Shown: in pieces, positions 27,722-35,752 of the stretch | Layout: each line of letters begins with the position of its first letter | Position numbering within the stretch: position 1 is the first letter of the stretch | DNA from: Chloroflexota bacterium | GTDB taxonomy: Bacteria; Chloroflexota; Anaerolineae; Aggregatilineales; UBA3940 | DNA length: 35,752 bases | Assembly: GCA_010092885.1 (NCBI GenBank) | Contig: JAADYX010000274.1 | Location: 1-35,752 of the forward strand | Direction of reading: 5' to 3' | The notes under the pieces: model-generated | Seen by the model: the letters and a program-made list of their open reading frames with translations, nothing else | Told to the model about the DNA's origin: nothing | Database searches by the model: none | Position numbers and translations under genes: made by a program

Positions 27722-27726
27722 GGCGC

Positions 27727-29139
27727 TCAGGGCTGCTGTTCCGCGGTGAGCGGCAGCCGCACCGTGAACGTTGAGCCGTGCCCCACCCGGCTCTTGACGG
27801 TCACATCGCCGCCGTGCAGCCGTGCCAGCCGCTGCGTGATCGCCAGGCCCAACCCCGTACCGCTGAACTCGCGCGTCATCGATCCATCCACCTGACGAAA
27901 TGCCTCAAAGATCTCGTTGAGCAGATCATCGGGGATGCCGACGCCCGTATCTGTCACACTGATCAGGATCTGCTGGCGGCGGTCGTCGAGCCGCACTTCC
28001 ACAATGATGCCGCCCTTCTTGGTGAACTTGACCGCGTTGCTCATCAAGTTGAACATGATCTGCCGCAGGCGGGTCTCATCGACGACCACCTCGGGCAGGT
28101 CGGGCGTCGTATCCAGAGTGAGGTACAGGTTCTTGCGGGCTGCATCCTGCCGGAACTGCACGAGCACATCCTGAATGACCCGGATCGGGTCAACTGGCTC
28201 GAACTGGAGAATGATCCGCCCGGCCTCGATTTTGGAGAGATCCAGCACGTCGTTGATCAGTTGGAGCAGATGGTCGGCGTTGGAGAGCACCACATGCAGC
28301 CGCTCCGACTGCCGTTCGTTGAGCTCGCCGTAGGTGCCCTCGGCCAGCATCTGGCTGAACCCGATGATCGCATTGAGCGGGGTGCGCAGCTCATGGCTCA
28401 TCGTCGCCATGAACTGGGTCTTGAGCATGTTGGCCCGCTCGAGCTCAGCGTTGGCCTGCTCCAGCTGGTCGTTGAGTTCGATGATCGGGTTCATCATCCG
28501 GTCGTGGATGATCACCCGGCCAAGGGTCACCACGGACAGCGCCACAAGAATGCCGAACACGGGCAGCTCGCTGAAGGGTGGGATCACGTTGGAAAGTGTC
28601 GCCAGGATCAGCAGGCTCAGCGGCACGATCAGCGTCCGGGCCCGGTCGTCTTTGCTGCGGATGATCATCACCATGGTCAGGCCCAGATAGCTGAGCAGCA
28701 GCGTGATCAGCACAAACCCGATGGGCGTGAACCCGATCGGCGAGCGTCCGCTGGGCAGCAGGGTGACCGTGCGCAGAAACCTGTCCGTCCAGATGAACCA
28801 CTGCCCGACGCCCCACAGAACCGCCGACCCGAGCACGGCAGGGACGGCCCAGCGCGGCGTATCGCGGATGAAGACCATCCCAAAGGCGAAGAACAGGATT
28901 CCGTAGGTGCCGCTGGCGGCTGCCACCGTCTTGGAGATCAACATCAGATCCAGCGCCAGAAGCTGCGTAACGCGGACCAACATCAGCGCTGCGGAGTTGA
29001 TGATCACTGCGCTCAGAAACACGCCCAATACCAGGTTGGTCAGGCGGCGGCTCTGCCACAGGGTCAGCAGCAGCACGGCAGAACCGATGACCATCGCTGC
29101 GAAGTTGGCCACAAACCCGACAGCATCAAGCGTGCTCAA
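27727..29139 (-). CDS. Multi-TM sensor histidine kinase (HisKA + HATPase_c)
   Basis: Six or more TM segments, then FMATMSHELRTPLNAIIGFSQML (H box), NLMSNAVKFTKKG (N box), DTGVGIPDD, GTGLGLAITQRLARLHGG. TTG start at 29139 overlapping the upstream TGA is proposed. Confidence 0.92.
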   Translation of the reverse strand: MSTLDAVGFVANFAAMVIGSAVLLLTLWQSRRLTNLVLGVFLSAVIINSAALMLVRVTQLLALDLMLISKTVAAASGTYGILFFAFGMVFIRDTPRWAVPAVLGSAVLWGVGQWFIWTDRFLRTVTLLPSGRSPIGFTPIGFVLITLLLSYLGLTMVMIIRSKDDRARTLIVPLSLLILATLSNVIPPFSELPVFGILVALSVVTLGRVIIHDRMMNPIIELNDQLEQANAELERANMLKTQFMATMSHELRTPLNAIIGFSQMLAEGTYGELNERQSERLHVVLSNADHLLQLINDVLDLSKIEAGRIILQFEPVDPIRVIQDVLVQFRQDAARKNLYLTLDTTPDLPEVVVDETRLRQIMFNLMSNAVKFTKKGGIIVEVRLDDRRQQILISVTDTGVGIPDDLLNEIFEAFRQVDGSMTREFSGTGLGLAITQRLARLHGGDVTVKSRVGHGSTFTVRLPLTAEQQP

Positions 29140-29552
29140 AAGCCGTACCCCGCGATAAAGATGCGCCGTGCCGCATCGCTCGATGCCGTCAGCACAAATA
29201 CCCAATCGCCGTTGCCCCAGGCCGCATGCTCCGTCACCCCGTAGGTGAAGAACACGCCCTTTCGCTCACCGAGGGCCTCATCCGGCTCGACATTGGTGGC
29301 CAATGCAGGCAGGTTGTTAAGCGCATAGTCCACGTTCTCCTCACCCACAAAGCGCACCTGCAGCATGGCGGTGCCCTCCGGGCCGGCATACGTCGCGGAC
29401 TCAACGCCCGTTTCCGGTTCGGTATACGGGCCGCCCGTCCGTAGAAAACTGCCCACCGTCGTGGGGAAAAGCTGCTCGGTTGAAATTGTCTGCTGCCCGG
29501 TGCAGGCGGCTGTTACAATCAGCACCACAAGCAGGCTGAAAAACCGTTTCAT
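29136..29552 (-). CDS. Small lipoprotein, about 138 aa
   Basis: MKRFFSLLVVLIVTAACTGQQ signal with lipobox VTAAC; start at 29552 chosen over the longer ORF at 29642. Confidence 0.72.
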   Translation of the reverse strand: MKRFFSLLVVLIVTAACTGQQTISTEQLFPTTVGSFLRTGGPYTEPETGVESATYAGPEGTAMLQVRFVGEENVDYALNNLPALATNVEPDEALGERKGVFFTYGVTEHAAWGNGDWVFVLTASSDAARRIFIAGYGF

Positions 29553-29628
29553 CAAATAGGGCCTCCACATCATATTATAACATCCGCGGCGCTTGCCATG
29601 GCGACGATTCTGCTGCCACAATAGCATT

Positions 29629-30144
29629 ATGCCACACATCACACTGTACGATGTCCGGCGCAGGCAGCTCCCCGTGCTGGATCGGCTGATGCAGCTGTAC
29701 CTGCATGACTTCGACGAGTACCTCTCGGAAGGCGTGGATGAGTCCGGCCGCTTTGCGCTTGATTTCGACCTGCGCCGCTATGTTAGGGAGCCGGGGTTCT
29801 GGGCCTACCTGTGCTGGGTCGACGACCGGCTGGGCGGTTTTTCGCTGATCAGTGAGCGCGTGGAACATCGCACGGGTCCCGGGCGTTTTATCGATGAGTT
29901 CTTTGTGCTGCGTACCTATCGCCATCAGGGGGTGGGGCGGCGGCTGGCTCATCTGACCTTTGACACCTTCGCCGGATATTGGGAGGTCGTCGCGCTTGAG
30001 CCAAACCAGCCCGCGGTGGCATTCTGGCAAACCGTCATCGCGGACTACACTCAAGGGGCCTACGAGACCTTCACCATCGTAGAGGATGGTATGGGACTCG
30101 TATGGTATACATTCGATTCAGCAGGGCAGCGTAGTGGTGAGTGA
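29629..30144 (+). CDS. GNAT-family N-acetyltransferase
   Basis: FIDEFFVLRTYRHQGVGRRLAHLTFDTFAGYWEVVALEPNQPAVAFWQTVI: GNAT acetyl-CoA motif (R/QxxGxG/A) and following helix/strand. Confidence 0.88.
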   Translation: MPHITLYDVRRRQLPVLDRLMQLYLHDFDEYLSEGVDESGRFALDFDLRRYVREPGFWAYLCWVDDRLGGFSLISERVEHRTGPGRFIDEFFVLRTYRHQGVGRRLAHLTFDTFAGYWEVVALEPNQPAVAFWQTVIADYTQGAYETFTIVEDGMGLVWYTFDSAGQRSGE

Positions 30145-30195
30145 ACGCAGTAGCGTGTAGGATCACGGCATGACGCTGGTTGTGAGGAGCACAGT

Positions 30196-32613
30196 TTGCT
30201 AAAACGAATCGTACCGGTACTGCTCGCATTGGGCGTGCTGATCCCGCTGACGCAGCAGCCCGCCCACGCCCAGACCCAAGGGCTGACGTTGGACGCACGC
30301 GCCGGTTTTGACGGCTATGTGCAGCAGGGCGAATGGCTGCCCATCCAGGTGACGGCCAGCAATGACGGCGAGGATCTGGTGGGCGAACTGCGCGTGGAAA
30401 TGCCGACCCTTACCGGATCAAGCGCCCTGTACACGCGGCCCATCGACCTGCCCCAGGGGTCGCGTAAAACAGTGACTGTCTACGTCGGTGAGGTCGGCGG
30501 TTTCGCCGAAGAGGTCCGCGTGGACCTGGTCGAGCGCGGCCGGGTTGTCCTGACTGAGGAAGTCGAACTGGAGTTCGTCGGCGGCAGCAGCCTGCTGATC
30601 GGGCAGTGGAGCGATAACGCGGCGTTTCTACGGAACCTCGGCGAGGTGCGCCCCAACGATACCGCAGTCGCGTTCATCACTGCGGAAGACCTGCCCGATG
30701 TGGCCGCGGCCTGGTCCGCCTTGGATGTGCTTGTCGTGGCTGATACCGACACCACCGCCCTGGGCCCTGACCAGCGCGCCGCCCTTGAACAGTGGATTAT
30801 CTCCGGTGGGCGGTTGATCGTTGGCGGCGGGACGGGGGCGCTGCGCACCGCGGCGGGCCTGGAGGGCTTGCTGCCCCTGACCCCAACCGATACCACAGAA
30901 GCCTCCATAGAGACACTCGGCCAGGCTGCCGGTGATCCGTTTGGGCAAGGCATCGACACCGCGACGACTGTCGCCACGGGCGATCTCAGCGAGGATGCCG
31001 AAATCCTGCTGACGGCGGAAGACGGCACGCCGCTGATCGTCTACCAGGAGATGGGCGCGGGCCGCGTGGACTACATCGCTGCCGACCTGGGTCTGGAACC
31101 GCTGCGCTCTTGGGAGAACATCGCCGCGCTGTGGACGCTGATCCTGGCCGACAGCCCCGCCCTGCCGGGCTGGGCCCAGGGGCCCGGCGGCCAGTGGAGT
31201 TCAGCGCGCACCGCGGTCGCCGCCCTGCCGAACGTCAGCCTACCCTCGATTCTGCAGCTGTGCGGCTTTTTGGGGTTGTATGTGCTGCTCATCGGCCCGA
31301 TCAACTACCTGGTTCTGTGGCGGCTCAAAAAGCGCGAACTCGCGTGGTTCACCATCCCGATCCTGGTGGTTGCGTTCTCGCTGATCGCCTATTTCACGGG
31401 CTTTCAGCTGCGCGGATCGCGGCCCATCCTGCACCGGCTGGCAGTGGTTCAGCTTTACCCCGGTACACAAGAGGCACAGGTCAACGGTCTGTTGGGAGTG
31501 TGGTCGCCGCGCCGAACCGCCTACCAGATCGAGCTGGATCCCGGTACGCTGGCACAGCCTATCCCGCCGGATACGGCCAGCGCATTGGTCAACACCGGGC
31601 AGGTGACGATTGAGTCCGACCCGACCGGTACGGTCCTGCGTGACGTGCGCGTCGATGTCGGCGCGATCCAGCCCTTTATGCTTGATATGCGCACCGCTGA
31701 TGTGCCGCAGATCGGGGGCGATGTGGAGGTCAACATCGAGGACGGTCTGCTCACCATGGCGGGTGATGTGATCAACTTCAGCCCGCTGGACTTCACGGAT
31801 CTATCCCTGATCTTCGCGGGGACGGTAATTCGCTTGCCCGACCTTCCCGCGGGGGAGGTGCTGCGCGTGGACGAGACCGTTTCGCTGGAGGGTGGGTCGG
31901 TGCAGTCGTCCGGTACGTTCCTCGATCCGCCCAGCGGCGCGGTAAACCAGTTCACAGGTGGCGGAGGGTTCTACTATTCTGGCTATTACAGCGGCCCGCT
32001 GACCGCGTTCGTCCCGCAGGCCGAGGAGTGCTACCTGCCGGAGAACACGCGCATCTGTTCACTGGCCAGCAGTGTCCTGCGCCACGAAGGCCGTGGCAGC
32101 CGGGTCTATCTGGTCGGCTGGACGGAGTCCGTGCCCTACGAGACGCAGCTGCTCACCGGCAGCGCAGATACCGAAGATCTCTCCATGTACATCGTGCAGC
32201 TGGGCGCTTCCTTCGATACCGACGACCTGAGCGAGATCCCCCCCGGCCTGATGACCTGGGTGCCGCTGACCACATCAACGGTGGGCACGCCCTACGATCT
32301 GGCGCTCTCTGGTGACGTGGAGGCCGCATTCCGCTTCCAGCCGATCAGCCTGCTGCCACCGATCAGCGCCGATACGATCGTGCTGCGTGTGCGCTACGAT
32401 GGCGGCGCGGGCACGGAGCCGATCGTGCAGCTTCGCAACGTGCAGACCAACGAATGGGAAGAGGTGGAAGGCATCGTCTGGGGGGCCAACACCATCAACA
32501 ACGCGCAGCGCTTCATCGCGCCGAACGGGGCTGTGGATGCGCGGCTAATCAGTTCGACCGAATTCTACAACTACATCAGCACCTTTGACATCACGCTGAT
32601 CGAGACGCAGTAG
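30196..32613 (+). CDS. Large exported membrane-anchored protein, 805 aa; Ig-like N-terminus, glutamine-amidotransferase-like region, 2 central TM helices
   Basis: TTG start with upstream AGGAG; signal LKRIVPVLLALGVLIPLTQQPAHAQ; ALDVLVVADTDTTALGPDQRAALEQWIISGGRLIVGGGTG; TM helices FLGLYVLLIGPINYLVLW and WFTIPILVVAFSLIAYF. Confidence 0.82.
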   Translation: MLKRIVPVLLALGVLIPLTQQPAHAQTQGLTLDARAGFDGYVQQGEWLPIQVTASNDGEDLVGELRVEMPTLTGSSALYTRPIDLPQGSRKTVTVYVGEVGGFAEEVRVDLVERGRVVLTEEVELEFVGGSSLLIGQWSDNAAFLRNLGEVRPNDTAVAFITAEDLPDVAAAWSALDVLVVADTDTTALGPDQRAALEQWIISGGRLIVGGGTGALRTAAGLEGLLPLTPTDTTEASIETLGQAAGDPFGQGIDTATTVATGDLSEDAEILLTAEDGTPLIVYQEMGAGRVDYIAADLGLEPLRSWENIAALWTLILADSPALPGWAQGPGGQWSSARTAVAALPNVSLPSILQLCGFLGLYVLLIGPINYLVLWRLKKRELAWFTIPILVVAFSLIAYFTGFQLRGSRPILHRLAVVQLYPGTQEAQVNGLLGVWSPRRTAYQIELDPGTLAQPIPPDTASALVNTGQVTIESDPTGTVLRDVRVDVGAIQPFMLDMRTADVPQIGGDVEVNIEDGLLTMAGDVINFSPLDFTDLSLIFAGTVIRLPDLPAGEVLRVDETVSLEGGSVQSSGTFLDPPSGAVNQFTGGGGFYYSGYYSGPLTAFVPQAEECYLPENTRICSLASSVLRHEGRGSRVYLVGWTESVPYETQLLTGSADTEDLSMYIVQLGASFDTDDLSEIPPGLMTWVPLTTSTVGTPYDLALSGDVEAAFRFQPISLLPPISADTIVLRVRYDGGAGTEPIVQLRNVQTNEWEEVEGIVWGANTINNAQRFIAPNGAVDARLISSTEFYNYISTFDITLIETQ

Positions 32614-32622
32614 GGGGATGAG

Positions 32623-33573
32623 ATGGCAGCTATCATAGAGACACACAACCTGACGAAGCGCTATAAGAAGGTCAATGCCGTCACCGATCTGTCACTTTCC
32701 GTCGATGAGGGCGCGATCTACGGCTTTGTCGGGCCAAACGGGGCGGGCAAAACAACCACCATGCACATGCTGACCACGCTGCTCCAACCGACTTCCGGCG
32801 AGGCGTATGTGGCGGGCTACTCGGTGACGAAGAACCCGCGTGATGTACGGCGCGTGATCGGCTATATGCCGGACTTCTTCGGCGTCTACGACGACATGAA
32901 AGTCTGGGAGTACCTCGACTTTTTCGCCGCCTGCTACGACATTCCGGAGGGCGAGCGCGGCCCGTTGATCCGTGACCTGCTGGAGCTCGTCGAGCTGAGC
33001 CACCGTGCTGAGGATATGGTCGATGGCCTCTCACGCGGCATGAAGCAGCGGCTGTGCCTGGCCCGGACGCTGGCCCACGATCCACAGGTGCTGATCCTCG
33101 ATGAGCCCGCCTCCGGGCTGGATCCACGTGCACGTATCGAGATCCGTGAGCTGTTGGTCGAACTGGCCAACATGGGCAAGACGATCTTCTTCTCGACCCA
33201 CATTCTGGCTGATGTGCGCGAGATCTGCACGCAGGTTGGCATCATTGAGGCGGGTGAACTCGTGATGCAGGGCAGCGTGGAGGAGATGCAGCGGCAGCTC
33301 ATCCCGCACCGCGAGATCATCGTGACCATCTTGGGTGAGGCGGCCCCCGTCAAAGAGCGGCTGGCGATCCTGCCCAACGTTGACGCTGTCGATGATATGA
33401 AGCCCGACGGCGGGCGGCAGCGCATCCATGTGACCCTGCGCGGCGAAGATGAGGAGGTAAGCGGCCTGCTGGCTGAACTGGTCAGTGGCGGCGTGCCGGT
33501 CCTGCACTTCACTGAGGAAACGCGCGATCTGGAATCCGTCTTTATGCGGGCCACGCGCGGAATCGTCTCCTAG
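32623..33573 (+). CDS. ABC transporter ATP-binding protein
   Basis: Walker A GPNGAGKTT, signature LSRGMKQRL, Walker B VLILDEPASGLDP, H-loop STH. Confidence 0.97.
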   Translation: MAAIIETHNLTKRYKKVNAVTDLSLSVDEGAIYGFVGPNGAGKTTTMHMLTTLLQPTSGEAYVAGYSVTKNPRDVRRVIGYMPDFFGVYDDMKVWEYLDFFAACYDIPEGERGPLIRDLLELVELSHRAEDMVDGLSRGMKQRLCLARTLAHDPQVLILDEPASGLDPRARIEIRELLVELANMGKTIFFSTHILADVREICTQVGIIEAGELVMQGSVEEMQRQLIPHREIIVTILGEAAPVKERLAILPNVDAVDDMKPDGGRQRIHVTLRGEDEEVSGLLAELVSGGVPVLHFTEETRDLESVFMRATRGIVS

Positions 33574-33575
33574 CT

Positions 33576-34484
33576 ATGGCTGAGCGGTTGGCGAGCGCCC
33601 AGCAGCAGATCCGCAATCAGATCCTCGCGCTGTGGAACAACCCGCTGCTGCACCACGCCCGGCGGGCCAATCCGCTGCCGCTCAAGGTGCTGCTGCGAGT
33701 CGTCCCCGCCGCCGCTGGAATCACGCTGCTGCTGACGGCTGTGGCCTGGCTGGCCGAACTGCGCCCGCTGGGGGCCGCCATGATGATCCTCAGTTTGGCC
33801 GCGGTGCTGCTGCCGCTGATCGCCGCCAGCGTGGGTGGGGCGGATCGCATCGCGCGGCAGATGCACTTTTCCCGGCTGGATCCGCGCCGCCTGACGGATC
33901 TCGATCCGCGTGAAGTAACTGACGGTCTAGCCCTGGTCACTGTGTGGAAGCTGCGCTGGCTGATCATCATTGCGCTGGCCTTCACCCCGGCCCTGATGCT
34001 CAGCACAATCCGCCTGGAGTCGATCCACTATTCGGCGTGGCAGGCCTCCGCGGAGATCCTCGGCGGCTCGACCGCGGGCGGCGCAGCCGGGCTGCTGGTC
34101 GGTGGGCGCATGCCGGTCTTCCGCATGATCACCCGTGCGCTGGCGATCGGTGTGCTGCCCTGGGCGCTGCTGCCCACCGTGACGGTTCTCGGCGTGGCGG
34201 CTGCGCTCGGCCTGCGGGACTTCAGCCTGAGCCCCCTTTCCACCCTGCTGATCATGGTCGTCGCAGCACCCATCATCGCACTGACGGTGCACGGCCTCAC
34301 GCGGACTGCGCTCTTGGCCGGCCCGCTGGAGATCCTGCGCCTGCTGATCGTGCTCGGGCTGATCGTGGCCGCCGCCGCCCCGACGGTTCCCTTAAGCCGG
34401 AATAACGCGCGCTGGTTGGCCAAACCGCCCGATCTGCCCGGATTTTTCGCCAGGCCACCCGAACCACCCCTCGAAGAGGAGTAG
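33576..34484 (+). CDS. Integral membrane protein, probable permease-like subunit of the ABC operon
   Basis: Multiple hydrophobic helices; starts 3 nt after the ATPase stop; same operon. Confidence 0.75.
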   Translation: MAERLASAQQQIRNQILALWNNPLLHHARRANPLPLKVLLRVVPAAAGITLLLTAVAWLAELRPLGAAMMILSLAAVLLPLIAASVGGADRIARQMHFSRLDPRRLTDLDPREVTDGLALVTVWKLRWLIIIALAFTPALMLSTIRLESIHYSAWQASAEILGGSTAGGAAGLLVGGRMPVFRMITRALAIGVLPWALLPTVTVLGVAAALGLRDFSLSPLSTLLIMVVAAPIIALTVHGLTRTALLAGPLEILRLLIVLGLIVAAAAPTVPLSRNNARWLAKPPDLPGFFARPPEPPLEEE

Positions 34485-34533
34485 GGTGGTGTGAGCCGTC
34501 CGAACGCACTATGATCACACTGGAGGTTGCACT

Positions 34534-35487
34534 ATGGCAGACCAACCCGAATACCTGACACCGCCTTCCGCGCTTGGCGCGTTTATCCGGCGCAACCCGG
34601 TGGCGCTCAAAGAACTGCGCGGTCGGATGCGCGGCGCGCGCGCCTTCGTGGTGCTCAGCGTCTATGCCGTGCTGATGAGCCTGTTCACGCTTATCCTTTA
34701 CGGCACGTACAGCGCCTCGCAGGCGGTGACTCTCAGCACCTCCGGCGGTGTGATCGGCAAGCTGATCTTTGGGGCGGTTGTCGCCATCGAGCTGTTTTTG
34801 GTGTGCTTCATCTCGCCCGCGTTTACGTCGGGTGCCATCAGCGGTGAGCGCGAACGCCAAACCTTTGATCTGCTGCGCACCACGCTGCTGCCCGCCGAAC
34901 GCATCGTCAGCGGCAAACTGATCTCAGCGCTGGCCTACGTGCTGCTGCTGCTGTTGGTCGCGGTGCCGCTTCAGTCGCTGGCCTTTCTGATGGGCGGTGT
35001 CACCATTGAAGAGGTGCTCCTCTCGATCTGGATCCTTATCGTGTCAGCCACGGGCTATGCATCCGTGGGGGTGTTCTTCTCAGCGAGCACACAGCGCACC
35101 CTTAATGCCAGCGTGCTGACCTATGCCTTCGCCCTCGCTGTGACCGTCGCGCTGCCCATCGGCACCGCGATCCTTGCTGCTGTGGGGGCCGCAGCCGGGG
35201 CGAGCGATCAGGTGGGCCTTGAGGCACTGATGATCTACGGCACCTACCTGCTGGCCGCCACCAACCCGATCGCGACAGCGGTGCTTACTGAGGTGAACAT
35301 CCTCAACAACGGCGGCATTTTCGTTCTGACACAGTCGCTGTCCAATGGCACCAATGTGCCATTGGTCCAGCCGTGGATACCGTATACCTTATTTATGGCG
35401 TTTGTCACAGTGGTAATGGTACGTCTGAGCGTGCGGGCGATTCGCCGCGCATCGCTGGAAGGGGATACACAACCCGATGCCGAATGA
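34534..35487 (+). CDS. ABC-2 type transporter permease
   Basis: NPVALKELRGRMRGARAFVVLSVY...FISPAFTSGAISGERERQTFDLLRTTLLPAERIVSGKL, typical of ABC-2 permeases. Confidence 0.88.
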   Translation: MADQPEYLTPPSALGAFIRRNPVALKELRGRMRGARAFVVLSVYAVLMSLFTLILYGTYSASQAVTLSTSGGVIGKLIFGAVVAIELFLVCFISPAFTSGAISGERERQTFDLLRTTLLPAERIVSGKLISALAYVLLLLLVAVPLQSLAFLMGGVTIEEVLLSIWILIVSATGYASVGVFFSASTQRTLNASVLTYAFALAVTVALPIGTAILAAVGAAAGASDQVGLEALMIYGTYLLAATNPIATAVLTEVNILNNGGIFVLTQSLSNGTNVPLVQPWIPYTLFMAFVTVVMVRLSVRAIRRASLEGDTQPDAE

Positions 35488-35752
35488 CTCCGAGCGTATT
35501 AACAACCTGACCCGCATTCTGCGCGGCTGGGACCGCCGCCTGCGGCTCTCCCAAACGACGCGCTGGCTGCCGCGCGGCCTGATGGCCGGTGCCGGCCTGG
35601 CCCTGCTGATCGCGATTCTGGCGCGCGTGCTGCCGCTGCTAACCCGGCAGGAACTCATCCTGCTGTCGGTAGGGTTGGTGGTCGGCGGCCTGCTGATCAC
35701 CCTGCTGGTGATCTGGCTGCAGCGCCGCGATCCGGTGGTGCGCGCTGTGCAC
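35477..35752 (+). CDS. Membrane protein, N-terminal fragment (3' end outside window)
   Basis: Open frame from ATG 35477 (MPNDSERINNLTRILRGWDRRLRLSQTTRWLPRGLMAGAGLALLIAILARVLPLL...) to window end; 11-bp overlap with the permease gene. Missing from the ORF track because it has no stop. Confidence 0.7.
   Translation, partial: MPNDSERINNLTRILRGWDRRLRLSQTTRWLPRGLMAGAGLALLIAILARVLPLLTRQELILLSVGLVVGGLLITLLVIWLQRRDPVVRAVH

Noticed and set aside
27778-29244. 488-aa plus-strand ORF opposite the histidine kinase
   Set aside because: Antisense shadow frame (His/Gln/Arg-rich, low-complexity) of a gene with clear HisKA and HATPase motifs on the minus strand.
1-35752. Search for CRISPR repeats, transposases, integrases, toxin-antitoxin pairs, restriction or other defence genes
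   Set aside because: None recognised; the window looks like core chromosomal DNA. The tRNA-Phe gene shows no adjacent integrase or attachment-site duplication that I could see.

Overview
A 35.75-kb, high-GC, almost fully coding bacterial chromosomal segment. Gene content and style suggest a Chloroflexota (Anaerolineae-like) genome, but that is inference with no database check. I read about 31 complete protein-coding genes, 2 genes truncated by the window edges, one tRNA-Phe(GAA), several hairpin terminators and a few promoters. Recognisable genes: thrB, miaA, a polyprenyl synthetase, ddl-ftsQ-ftsA (partial dcw cluster), nrdR-nrdJ (class II RNR), a low-MW protein phosphatase, a fructosamine-kinase-like gene, folC, ftsZ (on the opposite strand, about 11 kb from ftsA), a TrkA-type K+ channel, a divergent NarL-type two-component system, a GAF/adenylate cyclase, an FHA-TM-SH3 protein, a Tat-signal L,D-transpeptidase and a gliding-type/ABC-2 exporter operon that runs off the right end. 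No CRISPR arrays, transposases, phage genes or obvious defence islands were seen. The observations most worth following are a strikingly Rab/Ras-like small GTPase (16809..17345 -), a nearby uncharacterised protein whose C-terminal half may have a roadblock/longin-like fold (21805..22659 +), an FHA protein with an apparent inside/outside architecture next to ftsZ, a monocistronic 62-aa membrane miniprotein with its own terminator, and a membrane-protein/ABC operon headed by an 805-aa exported protein.
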